NCBI RefSeq assembly: GCF_034702125.1
Contig: NC_085868.1
Span: forward strand, 21,423,887 to 21,487,886
Source: Engraulis encrasicolus
Taxonomy: Eukaryota; Chordata; Actinopteri; Clupeiformes; Engraulidae
DNA: 64,000 nt
Reading direction: 5' to 3'
Part shown: one piece after another, positions 11,281 through 22,860 of the stretch
Numbering within the stretch: position 1 is the stretch's first letter
How the letters are laid out: each line of letters begins with the position of its first letter
Notes under the pieces: generated by a model
Database searches by the model: none
Seen by the model: only the letters and a program-made list of their open reading frames with translations
What the model was told of the DNA's origin: nothing
Program-made: the position numbers and the translations under genes

Positions 11281-12002
11281 AGCCAAAGCTCAGCAAAATT
11301 ATGGGAATTAGGAGCAAAGACCCGTTTAGAAGCTACGTCATCATTGACTGTGCACGCATTGTTGACTCAAAAAGACACACACAAACAGACAGTGCAGAAG
11401 AGCGGACCTGCCATCCTGAAGCATGTCCGTTGGTAAAAATAGAGATCCTGAAAAGTACACTTGTTACGCTATTCTGAGAGGGAAGAGGCTGTTCCAGAAG
11501 CATAGGAAATGTTTGTGGTTGCAAGAAATTTAACATACCGACTGGACTGAGGACACTATCAGGAATGCCCGTGTCTGTGGCGCCCACTTAATTTTCTTAT
11601 TTCGGAAAAAAACTCCTGGCTAGTTTCTTTATAAATGTGCGGAGCATGGTCGATTCTGCTTCAATGATGCGTGCACAGCCAAATTACGTCTATATGGGAG
11701 CAAAGAGATGTGGTGGGGTTGGGAATCGACCCATGGCGGAGTTGAGCCAGAGTTCACACATAACAGGCATGTAATCCATATATTTTATGGGCGCACTAGC
11801 GCCCTGCATAGCACAAAACAGATTTTTTTTTGTCCGATTTTACTTACCCACTCATCTCTGGTCTTGACACAGGGGTCAGTGGCGTTTCAGCAGTAGCAAA
11901 CGTCAGGGCAGCACAACGGCAGCCGGTGCCACTATTGCATGGATTTTTTTAGTGGACTATCTAAGAAGCATATTCAACAATTGCATATCAACCATTAATG
12001 AC
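11281..12002. other. Unassigned stretch
   Basis: No coding or repeat signature recognised. GTGGCGCCCACTTAAT at 11578-11593 resembles the GCATCCACTTAAT segments at 9981 and 10931. Confidence 0.5.
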
Positions 12003-12252
12003 ATTGTGACACAGCACCCCAAAGCACACAAGTGTTCACTGCACATAATGAAATTGCATTTATGCCTCACCCGTGCAAGGGGGCAGCCCCCAATGGAGCA
12101 GTGCAGTGGGATGGTACCATGCTCAGGGTACTTAAGTCATGGAGGAAGATGGGGGAGAAAATGGTTAATTATTCCCCCCACCAACCTGATGCGCTGGGAA
12201 TCAAACTGGCAACCTTTGGGTTACAAGTCTGACGCCCTAACCGCTTAACCAT
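12003..12252 (-). mobile_element. tRNA-derived SINE, minus strand
   Basis: On the minus strand: A-box TGGTTAAGCGGTTAGGG, B-box-like AGTTTGATTCC, core CCTGAGCATGGTACC and CACTGCACTGCTCC, then a tail ending near CACAATGTC. The layout is that of the TTGAGCAAGG-core SINEs but of a different subfamily (no TTTGGATAAAAG tail). Confidence 0.75.
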
Positions 12253-13200
12253 GACCAAAGAAATTCAAGAGAAAGAACAATCTCTTGGCGGGGAATGCAT
12301 TGGCCACGGTGTAGTACAGGGGCGTTGCCTGAGGACACGAGTGGATAGAAAATTAACTCCCTTGCGCATGGTCATTGGTCAGTGGGTGCGATGGATGCCA
12401 TTTTCGTACTCCCTTGCACATGGTCAGTGGGGGCGACACCATGATGGATAATTTGTGGCCAAGTAACGGCAGCTGTTGGTCAGCAGTAATTGCTGGGGGT
12501 AATTAAGGACAGCTGACAGACATTCACGCTGTCCTATGACCTGTTCCACAGTGAATCCCATTTCCGTACTCTCCTCGCCATCATTTCCTACTACGCTGTT
12601 ATGACGTGAGTAAGCCCTCTTGTCTCAAGCCTCTTTGACCATGACTGCCCATTAGATATTGCACAGCTTTGAATTATTCAGGCCACCTGTGAAATGTGCA
12701 GCAGCACGCATCAGCGAGATAGGTATTGACAAGGCCCCTCAACCACATATTCTAAGACGTGACTAAGTATCCGAATGGGAAAAGCACACACAATAGGCCT
12801 ACTGAAATTGCCCGTATTAGGCCCAATTAGTCTGTCAAATGAGGTATTTTTACTCATCCTTGACATGGAAAGTTTAGATTGACATATATTTTTTCTTTTC
12901 AGGCAGAGCAAATTGTACTGAAAGAGTCAGTGTGGTGCAGTCAAAGCATGATAGCACTCAAATCATGACACCTGTTGTGCACCTGCAAAACTGTTTTTTT
13001 TTGAAGCCCATAAAAGAAGTCTTTCAAGCATCTGTGTAACTCAGCAACAACATGCATGCATCAGTGAGCAAGGCCCAAGCGATCAGCTAGCTCAGCAATA
13101 TGGCAGCTGTTTTAGACATCACTGTAGCCAAATGGGGCAATTAGAAAATCTCTTTGTTGAAATTGCACGTAATTGCACTATTAGAGGATGAACACCACAG
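12253..13200. other. Unassigned stretch
   Basis: No coding or element ends recognised. The phrase CCCTTGCGCATGGTCA at 12360 is partly repeated at 12411. Confidence 0.5.
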
Positions 13201-13247
13201 CCGAGAGAGAGAGGGAGAGAGAGAGACAGAGAGAGAGAGACAGAGAC

Positions 13248-13282
<35 letters not shown>

Positions 13283-13290
13283 GAGAGAAA
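13201..13290. repeat. (GA)n/(CAGA)n tract
   Basis: GA runs broken by CAGA, then about seven CAGA units at 13256-13283. Confidence 0.95.
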
Positions 13291-13506
13291 CAGACAATGA
13301 TACAATAAGACAATCAGACAAAGGGAAAATGGTTCAAACGTGAGAAAGCAGTTTCTTCTAAGATTATATCAGAGGATATATTGCCTTCAGTTGTTATGCA
13401 TGAAAAGCATGGGTCCTTCCCATCCATGTTCTTTGCTTCAAACCTGCAACCCTCAGATCCCTAGACCAAATGCTTCACTGTTATGCTTCCACTGCTGAGC
13501 CAGGGG

Positions 13507-13798
13507 GTGCATCCCAATATGTGACCTTGCCTCCTCCACTTGTGCTTGTCTCCTCGTCCCGCCTCCTGGCCCCTCCTCCGTGGAGAAAACGATAAGGTTT
13601 CTCAGCTGTCAGCCTCGCCACAACAACTTTTGAGGGACTGTTTTTCATTCACCATCCCAATTGCAAATGAGAAAAAGACTTTACAATTGAGCTTTTGCAA
13701 GATATTGAAATATAATGCTGTTGTCAGTGATGTCATCATGACGAGAAGCAAGTGGAGGAGGCAAGTGGAGGAGGCAAGGTCGCATATTAAAACGCACT
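13507..13798. mobile_element. MITE with CCTTGCCTCCTCCACTTG inverted repeats
   Basis: GACCTTGCCTCCTCCACTTG at the left is mirrored by the reverse complement at 13750-13785, where the CCTCCACTTG part is doubled. Outer ends GTGCATCCCAATATG and AGTGCGTTTTAATATG are weaker. The interior is non-coding. Confidence 0.75.
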
Positions 13799-14377
13799 CA
13801 GAGACAGTTTAGATTGAGACGGGACATATGGCGGCCATCTTGGTGACGTCTTCGGAGTGCTATTTCGCGATTAAGTAGGCCAGATCTGAGAGTCAATGGG
13901 AAAAATGAATGGGGAAACTGAGTATAGGACGGAGGGAAACCCAGCGGTTGTGAAAACCATATGGTTGAAACGACCGTGAAAAACTGATCAATCTAGACTA
14001 CTTGGTTGTGTCATACGAGTCAAAATAAAGCTTTTTAAGCCACTTTTCTCACGTTTTTTTTGACAGAGCGCAGGCGCAGTAGTTCCATAACGGCACGAGA
14101 GCAACGGCTTTTCACAACTGAGCATGCGCATAATTTTGCGTGCGCCAATGCAGCCAGATGATTGGATCACTGGCAACGCAGCTCAGCAGGCACATTGGCT
14201 CTTGTTACCAGAAAGGCGGGAGATGTGCGGGTAGACGCCATATTTGCGTTATGAATCTTCGCCGTTGATTTCTATGGACACCTAACGATTCTGACCTATC
14301 TCCCCTTCCTAAAAAAATCTCTGGCTGAGCTACCCTGCATAACATAACTAACTTTACTTATCTCTAATCATGGCTAC
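13799..14377. other. Unassigned stretch
   Basis: Contains GCGGCCATCTTGG (near 13830). The right part (GCATAACATAACTA and ATCTCTAAT) recurs at 31455-31490. No coding signal. Confidence 0.5.
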
Positions 14378-14717
14378 GGGAGCGTACCTATGTTCCTATG
14401 TTCCTAGTGTCCTGTGTTCCCCCGTCTTTGTATGGTACCGGGGAATTTAGGACCCTTTCTCTGAAAAAGGGTCCTATATTCCCCGCATAGTATCTGACAA
14501 GGGGATTAGGCCCTGGGTGCTTGTGCATGCGTATTTCTTACATGAACGGTTACCATGCGTATTTCATGTCAAGTTTGCGCACAGTGGCAGCCTAACCATA
14601 ACCATAACCATAACCCTAACAACAACCTGCGCTCACCATGCGGCAGCAGTCTACTTGAAAGCAGCAGGGAACATAGGACCCAGGGAACATAGGAACCGGG
14701 GAACATAGGGATGACCC
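14378..14717. mobile_element. 340-bp MITE with repeated CCTATGTTCC ends and 9-bp target duplication
   Basis: CATGGCTAC flanks it exactly (14369-14377 and 14718-14726). The left end has CCTATGTTCCTATGTTCC; the right end has the same word inverted (GGGAACATAGG three times, spaced 16-17 bp). Middle: two near-complementary GGAATTTAGGACCC / GGGTCCTATATTCCCC words and (CCATAA)n. Probably hAT-like by duplication length. Confidence 0.82.
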
Positions 14718-14796
14718 CATGGCTACTAACCTGCACACACTTAATAGGTCCTTTTTTCATGCTCTCTATCTGTTCTATCCGACCCCACACTCTGTT

Positions 14797-14862
14797 CTTG
14801 CTTGAATGTCATCCTTGTAAGTCGTTCAGCATCTGCTAAATGTAATGTAATGTAATGTGATG
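14797..14862 (+). mobile_element. SINE 3' tail fragment
   Basis: TAAGTCGTTCAGCATCTGCTAAATGTAATG followed by (AATGT)n is the tail of the TTGAGCAAGG SINE family; head and core are absent. Confidence 0.6.
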
Positions 14863-15643
14863 CTGCCTCTCCAATTCGTGGATGGAAAAAACAGGAGGCG
14901 ACCCTGAATTTTAAAACCAAAACTCTGATGAGATGTTGACCACAGGTCAACTAGGCATATTTGTAATTTAATTTCCCAAATTAAATTCAAGAGTGCTTCC
15001 ATTTTCTATTTAAATTATTTAATTTGCTTCGATTTCTTCTATCAGAGAACGAGAGAGAGAGCTGGGTCAGGGGTGTTCCTATAGGGGGCGACCGGGCAAT
15101 TGCCCGAGACGACTCCTCCTGAGAGGGGCTGACACCATCACAAAACTCTGCCTCCGATGACATCATTAAACCTCCGACATAATTAAACCTCGGACGTCAT
15201 AGCTAGCTAGCGCTAATAACATTTTAATCAGTTCTATTACTGATTTATTGCGAGACTCTAGTGGGATTAGGGAAGGTACCGTAGAGGCTGTAGGGGGGAG
15301 AAGAGTAGACTGGAAGGGGCTAGACCCGTAGCCTGGTCCTGACCATCCCATAGTACTTCATTTTCATTTCATTTCAATTTCATTTCGTATTCATGGTCTG
15401 GAGGTTGTTTGATCTGACGCGATTGCAGGAAGCGGGAAGGACATTTTCGGGAAAAATCAGGATAAGTTGTTGAACAAACATGTCTGACGTCTATCTTTGG
15501 CGATGTACAATATAGGACCATTTGTCAGAACACCGGCCAAATCCTACAGGCAACATCGCTCCACAGAAAACAGGTACCAGATGTAGTGCGGAGCCAAGTC
15601 TCTTGGCGGAAGTATGTAGGATGGTGCGCAAGGCTACTAGATC
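14863..15643. other. Unassigned stretch
   Basis: GGGGGCGACCGGGCAATTGCC near 15085 and CATTTCATTTCAATTTC near 15360 are the only low-complexity features. No coding signal. Confidence 0.5.
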
Positions 15644-15871
15644 CATGGTTCTCAACATTTTTTGTCACATGACCCCATTTTGACTTCCCACACTTCCTGG
15701 GACCCCATAAACATTTCTTTCCGTGATCAAAAAACATGACTAAGCTAACCTGCAGGCTATTAGACTATAGATATTTATGACAGTCTAAGACTGTATGCAT
15801 GTTCAATCACAATATCATATCATATCATATCATATCATATCATATAATTATATTATTGTTGAAAAACACTG
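15644..15871. mobile_element. hAT-like MITE with (CATAT)n inside
   Basis: Ends CATGGTTCTCAAC and (reverse complement) CAGTGTTTTTCAAC belong to the fish CAGTGKTTCTCAAC hAT terminus class. A (CATAT)n array of about six units lies at 15815-15845. Target duplication is not clean (CTAGATC versus CTAGACT). Confidence 0.65.
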
Positions 15872-16249
15872 GGCTAGACTCCAGTGGGTGTAGGACCTAT
15901 GGAGTAGTGGATAGGAGGGTAGAGGTTGTAGTGTGGGGGGCAGGAGAGTAGGGTGGTGGGGGGCAGGAGAGTAGGGTGGTGGGGGTTAGGGGGGAGGAGT
16001 GTAGGCTGTATCCAGACTCTAATGGAAGTAGGGAGAGAATAGTTTGTAGGTTGTAGTTGTAGTCAGGGCAATAAATTTACTTTTTAAATCACTAGCCTAG
16101 TCACTATTGGTCAAAATGGCTAATAAGTTCTCTTTTCTACCAGCCAAACTGAATTTTCATCATATGACTGGTTTGCTGGTGTTAATTTAAATCCCTGGTG
16201 GTAGTGTAGTGGGGCAGGAGAATAGAGTGGTGGGGGCTAGACTCTAGTG
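15872..16249. repeat. Degenerate G-rich minisatellite-like DNA
   Basis: GGAGAGTAGGGTGGTGGGGG words recur irregularly, interrupted at about 16040-16190 by unique sequence. It looks like decayed copies of the 71-bp unit that follows. Confidence 0.7.
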
Positions 16250-16585
16250 AGAGTAAGGAGGGTAGAAGGGAGATGCAGAGGTCTGGAGAGTGGGGTGGTG
16301 GGGGCTTGACTCTAGTGGAGGTAGGGAGGGTAGAGGAGGGATGTGGAGGACTGGAGAGTAGGGTGGTGGTGGGGGATTGACTCTAGTGGAGGTAGGGAGG
16401 GTAGAGGAGGGATGTGGAGGACTGGAGAGTAGGGTGGTGGTGGGGGATTGACTCTAGTGGAGGTAGGGAGGGTAGAGGGTGGATGTGGAGGTCTGAGCAG
16501 TAGGGTGGTAGGGGGGGCTTGACTCTAGTGGAGGTAGGGGAGGTAGAGGGGAGATGTGGAGATCTGGGGTTCAGCCCTTGGAATT
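16250..16585. repeat. 71-bp G-rich minisatellite, about 4.7 units
   Basis: Unit starts GACTCTAGTG occur at 16250, 16308, 16379, 16450 and 16521: one spacing of 58 and three of exactly 71. Each unit carries GTAGGGAGGG and AGTAGGGTGGTGG, so G tracts are dense on the plus strand. Confidence 0.95.
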
Positions 16586-16724
16586 CCTCAGTTGGCCCTG
16601 ACATGCAATTTGTCGCGGTGCTGAGACTGCAATGTGGGGCGCGTAATATGTAACATTTGTCCCTCATGGTGAGTGGAAGCATGTTTGTTTAAGTAGTGCA
16701 TGTCACACAGTCGCACACAGTCAT

Positions 16725-17063
<339 letters not shown>

Positions 17064-17239
17064 GGCCAGTAGATGAATTGGTCTGCTCCACACTAAATTG
17101 AAGTTTATTACTAAAAAAATTACATGGTCTGATCTCTGTAATCAACTGAGACGAGGAATTCACTGTAGCCTATTTGCTACCTGCAGTCAGTCTGCCTGAA
17201 ATACCAGACGGCATGAGGGTGTGCATTTCCACTGTCCAC

Positions 17240-17367
17240 TGTGTGTGTGTGTGTGTGAGAGAGAGTGAGAGAGAGAGGGAGAGAGACAGAGACAGTGACA
17301 AAGAGACAGAGAGAGAGAGAGACAGACAGACAGACACAGTGACAAAGAGACAGAGACAGAGAGAGAG

Positions 17368-17449
<82 letters not shown>

Positions 17450-17453
17450 GTAG

Positions 17454-17519
<66 letters not shown>
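17240..17519. repeat. (GA)n / (CAGA)n complex tract
   Basis: TG, GA, CAGA, GA, then about nine CAGA units near 17416-17449, GA again. Nearly all purine on the plus strand apart from the C of CAGA. Confidence 0.97.
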
Positions 17520-17521
<2 letters not shown>

Positions 17522-17649
17522 GTAAGGGTTCTGTAGAGTTTTATGGAGTCTTACTTAACTGACCCACATCGCCACTCAGTCATGCCATCGTCTCCATAAC
17601 AACCCCATTAACATCACACTCATGCCACATCACCTCAACTTTCACCCAC

Positions 17650-17790
<141 letters not shown>

Positions 17791-18104
17791 TTCCTAATTA
17801 GTTTTCATGTTTTACAGTGCTATAAACAGCACATAATTATGCATGCACTACAAGCAATAGAGAGAGAGGAGGTGGAGTCAAAAAGATGACATGGAGAATT
17901 TGAAATGAAAATGAGGGAGGTAGGCTATGAATAGATCAAGACACAGAACTGACAGAAAGAGGGGTGAGGTGGGCAGTGAAAGGTTGTAAAGGTGAGATAG
18001 AAAGTGAGGGAAGAAAAGAAGGGAGGCGGTAGGAACGGAAGAAGGAGGAGGAGGACCATCCTTAGTGGCTTGCTGATTAAATTTTCATCCGTCTTTTCAT
18101 CCGT
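17791..18104. other. Unassigned stretch
   Basis: Purine-rich around 17990-18055; no coding signal or element ends seen. Confidence 0.5.
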
Positions 18105-18945
18105 GCACTTCATCTGTGCACACAGTCCCTCTGTTCAAGATGACACCATCTCCATTATTGCACCCGCCCACGCCACTGCCAGGGTCAGTTCTAGTCAATT
18201 TGGTGACCTAGGCGAGCACCAATCTTTTCTTTTTGAGGATTTTGACATTGGCATCTGTGTCATACATCTGATCGAGCGCAGCTGACCTAGTACCATGTAT
18301 ATACCGAGTGACCATTAAAAATCATTGTCAATGTAAAGCTTCATGCTTAAGTTTACTTAATATTGTACTTCTGTGGTCCGTGGTGTCCTACGGCCTAGTC
18401 TGCCTATGCCTAGCGCCGGCCCTGGCCACTGTGGTCTCTAGCTGGCTGCCAGGCAGCACTGATGTCGCAGGAAGAAAGTATCCACACACTTATCAGATGG
18501 TATTTCTGAGACGGAAAAGAAACATTACATTGCATTAGGTTAGGCCTGCAGACAACATTGGAAATAAACCGAGTGTGGCTAGAATATCTGAAGGCATCTC
18601 AGTATGACGAAAGCCAGAAACGGTCAAACATCACTTTAATTTCTGTAAGCAGAAAGTTGATTTCTGCATGTATTGCATTTATTAATGAAAAGGAAAACTG
18701 GCTATCACAAAAAAGTCATTTAATTCAATAGCAATAATAGTGAAAAACCCTACTGCTTCTTTAACTGTTCTTAATTTGGTCTGATGTCTGATGTTGTGCA
18801 TGTTCACTGGATCAACTGGGATTGAGTATAGTGGGTTTAATTATGTGCGAAGGCTTTTACTTTTCAAACACTTTGATTGATTTACACCCCTAGTTATCAG
18901 TAGTCGTGCAGGGACACACACAGAGGCACACAAACACACACACAC
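18105..18945 (+). mobile_element. Dispersed repeat X, plus copy
   Basis: About 0.8 kb matched, inverted, by 28981-29409 and 30864-31450. Shared words in the same order include GTGCACACAGTCCCTCTG, CCCGCCCACGCCACTG, CCTAACCTAATGCAATG-type sequence, TGAAAAGGAAAA, GTCTGATGTCTGATGTTGTG and AATTATC-GTAG-GTGCAGG. It carries the hAT MITE at 18180-18424. No coding sequence, so its class is unknown. Confidence 0.8.
18180..18424 (+). mobile_element. hAT MITE inside repeat X, plus copy
   Basis: Begins CAGGGTCAGTTCTAG and ends GCCTAGCGCCGGCCCTG. Flanks GCCACTGC and GCCACTGT match 7 of 8. The same MITE sits at the same site in the minus copy of X (29410-30863), so it was there before X was copied. Confidence 0.85.
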
Positions 18946-19517
18946 ACACACACTCGCAGGCAGGAAGGAAGGCAATTTGACCTCTTACGTTTATGTCACT
19001 TGTTACACGTCAGAAACGATAAACAAACCTCCTACAAACTCCTTTGCCTTCCAAGCATAGCCGTCTCCTCTCTTTAATAACGTTTCCACCTTACGTCATT
19101 ATTTTTTAGGTTATTTAGGTTTAGGTTATTTTTTGTGTTTAAAGTGGTGGGTTAATCTAATTCATGTTGTCACTTCATTCATGTTTTGTTGATTTTTTTA
19201 TTAGCAGCAACTTGTTGTACGGAACACATTACGCAAAATCATTTCCCGACGGTCTTGTCTTGCTACTGGAGTCTTTATCTCTCGCTCACTACTGCTTTAT
19301 TTCTCCTGTAAACACTCCAAGCGCTGGCAAAAGTATACCTCCATCTTCCCCTCAATTTAATATAGGAGCCTCATCTTCACCTTACATACAGGTACTTCTG
19401 TACAAATTTTGTACATCTCGACATGCTTCCGACCCTACAAACTTACCGGTACGTTTGAGGCCCAGTGTGTGAACTTGCGGCTGATTGATGTAATTTTTTG
19501 TAGTAAATGTTAAAGAG
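18946..19517. other. Unassigned stretch
   Basis: Small TTAGGTTATT duplications at 19108-19130; no coding signal. Confidence 0.5.
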
Positions 19518-19820
19518 TAGGGCTGCACAACATATCGAAAATGTATCGTTATCGCAATTACGCCCCAGCCAAGAGTGGCGATATGGGTATCGCGAGAATA
19601 AACTAATTATCGCTAAGAAGTAAAACATTTCGGTGTAGTCCAATCACTGGTTGAATATCAACAAAGCACAAGAAGCCGCCATGACCAAAGCCAAGCCCCC
19701 CACACAGACCGACAAAATTAGTGACGAGAAAAACACTCTGCTATATTTCCAAATATCATTTAAGTATTGTTATCGAGGTATTGCATGCTGTTATCGAGTA
19801 TCAGATATCGTGCAACCCTA
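19518..19820. mobile_element. hAT-like MITE, 303 bp
   Basis: Ends TAGGGCTGCACAA and (reverse complement) TAGGGTTGCACGA. Flanks TTAAAGAG and TTAAGGAG match 7 of 8. Subterminal TATCG/CGATA words recur inside. Confidence 0.8.
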
Positions 19821-19959
19821 TTAAGGAGGACATATCTTGCTATATATCTGCATGCCATTCTACTGTATTGTTTGGGTTTCTAACGCTCCTCTAAAGTACT
19901 GCAGTCACAGAAAAAAAGTCTGTGAAAGATTTTAGTGTTGAGAATGTTGTTCCTCTAGG

Positions 19960-20095
19960 ACCATTTTTTCTGGTTATCCCCACACTGACATCAGCTGAGG
20001 GAGCATTTGCTCTCAGTCTGACTCAAGATTAGAACATATGGTCGTAAATTACTTGAACACATGGGAGAACTTCTAAACATGAGTTGATTGTAGAC
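19960..20095 (+). pseudogene. hAT transposase C-terminal (dimerisation) relic
   Basis: In one frame, IPTLTSAEGAFALSLTQD resembles the PATSAPSERxFSxxG block at the end of hAT transposases. After shifts, EHMGELLNM is readable near 20057-20083 and resembles the closing L-P-x-x-V-x-x-L-x-x-L-N segment. The fragment is short, has stops, and no upstream catalytic region was recognised. It lies 140 bp right of a hAT MITE, but a link is not shown. Confidence 0.45.
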
Positions 20096-20594
20096 GCTCA
20101 TTTCACAGAAGTTTCCCAATCAGCTCATTCTCGAAGGCAAAACCTGACCAGAAAAGGAACTGGTCCACTTTCCTTCACGTAACAAAGGGGTAAAAAAAAG
20201 AGTGTTATGTGGTCCCTTTGACAGGCTAATACTAAATCGTTTAATTCAAGCTGACAACTGAAATTGCTTGCAATCCTTTGCTTAACCTTTGCTGACAGGT
20301 CTGTGAGCGTCAATAATGGTGTGTGTGTGTGAGAGTGTCACCTGAAAAATCCCCCAATCAACACATAGGACCTACAATGTCACGAGGACCCAATTCCGGG
20401 TTGCTTCTCTCACTGGGCTTGACACAGTGGACCCGTTTCTCTCCCCCTGTCGACTTCCCTGTGCATGTGTGTGTGTACATAATAACTTACCGTATGTGTG
20501 AATATGTCTGTATTCTTCCCACCTCATGTCTTATTCAGTGTGTGTCTGTGTGTGTGTGCGTGCATGCACATGTGTGTGTTTGTGTGTGTGTGCA
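20096..20594. other. Unassigned stretch with short TG patches
   Basis: TG-rich at 20465-20480 and 20537-20592. No coding signal. Confidence 0.5.
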
Positions 20595-20670
20595 GACAGC
20601 AAAAGTAGAGGAGATCGCTGCCCCGCTGTGTTTGATTGTTTGGGCTGACCCTGACTCTACTGGGGTACCA

Positions 20671-20675
<5 letters not shown>
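20595..20675 (+). repeat. 81-bp unit embedded in TG repeats, copy 1
   Basis: From GACAGC to ACCATCTGT, flanked on both sides by TG repeat. A copy of identical length with about six substitutions lies at 33443-33523, same strand and same TG setting. The core GTTTGATTGTTTGGGCTGAC is identical. Nature unknown. Confidence 0.9.

Positions 20676-20741
<66 letters not shown>
20676..20741. repeat. (TG)n microsatellite
   Basis: About 33 TG units following the 81-bp unit. Confidence 0.98.
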
Positions 20742-20742
<1 letters not shown>

Positions 20743-21105
20743 TGCTTTCAGCTGTTTTATTGGGTTTGGCATTGCAATAAAGGCAGCCGGGAACAGAGGG
20801 AGATTCATAATGCACAATGATATGGTTAAAGTTTGTACCAAAGAGCTTTGTCATAACACTTTTGAAATAAAATCAATCACTTATACATTTTATATAGCAT
20901 CACATCGCAGCAGTTTAAGCTGTGTGCACTCTTCCAGACGATAATTCGCCCACCCGTGTTTGAATGAGTGATCATGTTATGCAAGTGATTTGTTTGAGCA
21001 ATGTTAATAATGGAACGACACTGCTTGCATTTGTTGTGAGACGTTGACATTAATCTTATTAATACAGCGTCGAGGACGACTGCTGCCATTTGTCACAGCT
21101 ACAGC
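20742..21105. other. Unassigned stretch
   Basis: No coding signal or element ends. Confidence 0.5.
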
Positions 21106-21324
21106 CAGTGTTGCCAGATTGGGTGGTTACCCGCCCAATTGGGCTGCTTGGGATTGCCGTATGTGGGTAAAAACGGGAAAAATCTGCTATTTGGCATTTT
21201 TTACAGCAGTTTTAAACCCATAGAAATCAATGCAATTTGTTGAAATTGGGTGGAATTTAGCGGCTTCAGGCGGGTTTTGAGCACCTTTTGGGTGGGATTT
21301 CATCAGACACATCTGGCAACACTG
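21106..21324 (+). mobile_element. Short hAT-like MITE (TTGCCAGAT family), copy 2
   Basis: Perfect 14-bp ends CAGTGTTGCCAGAT and its complement ATCTGGCAACACTG. Same family as 8721-8836. Confidence 0.8.
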
Positions 21325-21481
21325 TCTCAGCCGTAGGTTAACTGGGCCCTCCATTTCCTAACTCACCGACCTTTTTGGACAAGCTAGAGATAACATCTTG
21401 CCAATATTAGAAGAGTAATTTCTATTCATTTATTTTCATTTCATAGTGCATTCCAGGCCAGAAGGTACATGCGGTAATTTG

Positions 21482-21737
21482 AGTGTGTGTGTGTGTGTGC
21501 GCGCAAGTTCTGGCTCATTAGTGTCTGTGTGCATGTGCGTGTGCGTGTGCGTGTGCGTGCGCGTGCGCGTGCGTGTGTTTGTGTGTGCGTGCATGTGCCT
21601 AAGTGTGTGTGTGTGCATGCATGCGTGCATGTGTCTAAGTGTGTGTGTGTGCATGCATGCGTGCATGTGTCTAAGTGTGTGTGTGTGCATGCATGCGTGC
21701 ATGTGTCTAAGTGTGTGTGTGTGTGTGTGTGTGTGTG
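21482..21737. repeat. TG/CG tract with a 36-bp higher-order repeat
   Basis: GTGCGTGCGCGTGCGCGTGC around 21545-21575, then about 3.3 tandem copies of a 36-bp unit (starts 21595, 21631, 21667, 21703) made of GTGTCTAAG, TG run and CATGCATGCGTGCAT. Confidence 0.95.
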
Positions 21738-21908
21738 CATTCCTGAGCAGAAGGTATATAGGGGAGGCTGTCAGTCCGTGTGATGCGGCTTGTCAGCCTT
21801 TCATTTCCTTCGGCCGAGCTTCTCTGTGATGACCAATTACCAACGCCGCTCGCGGGGCTTTCGTGGCCACGACGGTGGCGGAATGTTAATGCCGTACAAG
21901 GATACAAG

Positions 21909-22063
21909 CAGGGGCGGAGCTATGGGGGGGCAGGGCATTTGCCCCTGGGCCCAGGGCCCTCCTGTATTTGTGGTGGGGGCCCTATTATGCCCTTGGCAGG
22001 CTGTATGGGGGGGCCCTGTCAGTGTTTTGGCCTGGGGCCCTGTGTGCAATTGTTGCCCCACTG
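21909..22063. mobile_element. hAT-like MITE, 155 bp, perfect 8-bp duplication
   Basis: CAGGGGCGGAGC at the left and TTGCCCCACTG at the right. GATACAAG flanks both sides exactly (21901-21908, 22064-22071). The interior is GGGCCC-rich. Confidence 0.88.
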
Positions 22064-22071
22064 GATACAAG

Positions 22072-22452
22072 AGTGTCTACAATTACTGACCTTTTCCCAA
22101 CATCATGTAGTCTATGTAGTGCTTTGCTCTACGATTAAAAAAAAACAAAAAAAAACGCCTAAACATTCATTTTAAAAACTCCATAATAAACTGAAAATCA
22201 TGACATAAACTGCCTGCTACACTTAAATGCATTATGCAAATATATTAGCCAAGCTTTCAGTAATAATAAAACATTTGCCAAAAAGTGAAACTCAAGTCAG
22301 AGCAGCATATGTGTAGTTTACAGCTACTTTGGCTGTCTTGCTTCTTTCATAAAACACGACCACTGAAAAGCACTGCTGGTATACTATAATTTTGGAGCAG
22401 TCCAGCGCAATCCCTTGTCTTATTCACGGCTGCACTGTACTGTCCTACAACG
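22072..22452. other. Unassigned stretch
   Basis: AT-rich non-coding DNA; nothing recognised. Confidence 0.5.
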
Positions 22453-22860
22453 TAGTGATGGGATTTTCGGCTCTTCTTTGAGATGCGGTTCTATTGGCTC
22501 TTCTTATTATCGGGAGCCGGCTCCCTATATATATATGTCTACATTATTAATAAATTAATAGTTTTAATGTTATTTTACAACATTTTGTTTCAGTATTGAC
22601 ATTGTGAAGCACTTTGGGCAGTGTATGCTGTGTAAAAGCCTTTATGACTAATGCTTTTACTATAATCAGTCGTCAAATAATGACCCAACATACCTACAGT
22701 AAATACAAAGGTATGAGAGGGAGGGGGAGAGAAGGACAAAACAAACAAAAAAGGCTCCCAAAAAGTTCCTAAAATGGTACCCATTGCGGAGCAGGTTCCT
22801 CTCATTCACTTCAAAGAGCCGGTTCTTAGAGCCGTTTCGTTCGCGACCGACACATCACTA
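22453..22860. mobile_element. hAT-like MITE, 408 bp
   Basis: Ends TAGTGATGGGATTTTCGGCTC and CGACACATCACTA. Flanks CTACAACG and CTACAAAG match 7 of 8. Subterminal GAGCCGG words are inverted (GGGAGCCGGCTCCC, AAGAGCCGG). Confidence 0.85.

Noticed and set aside
16383..16682. 99-residue Pro/Ser-rich minus-strand frame
   Set aside because: It is a translation of the 71-bp minisatellite; the residue period follows the DNA period.
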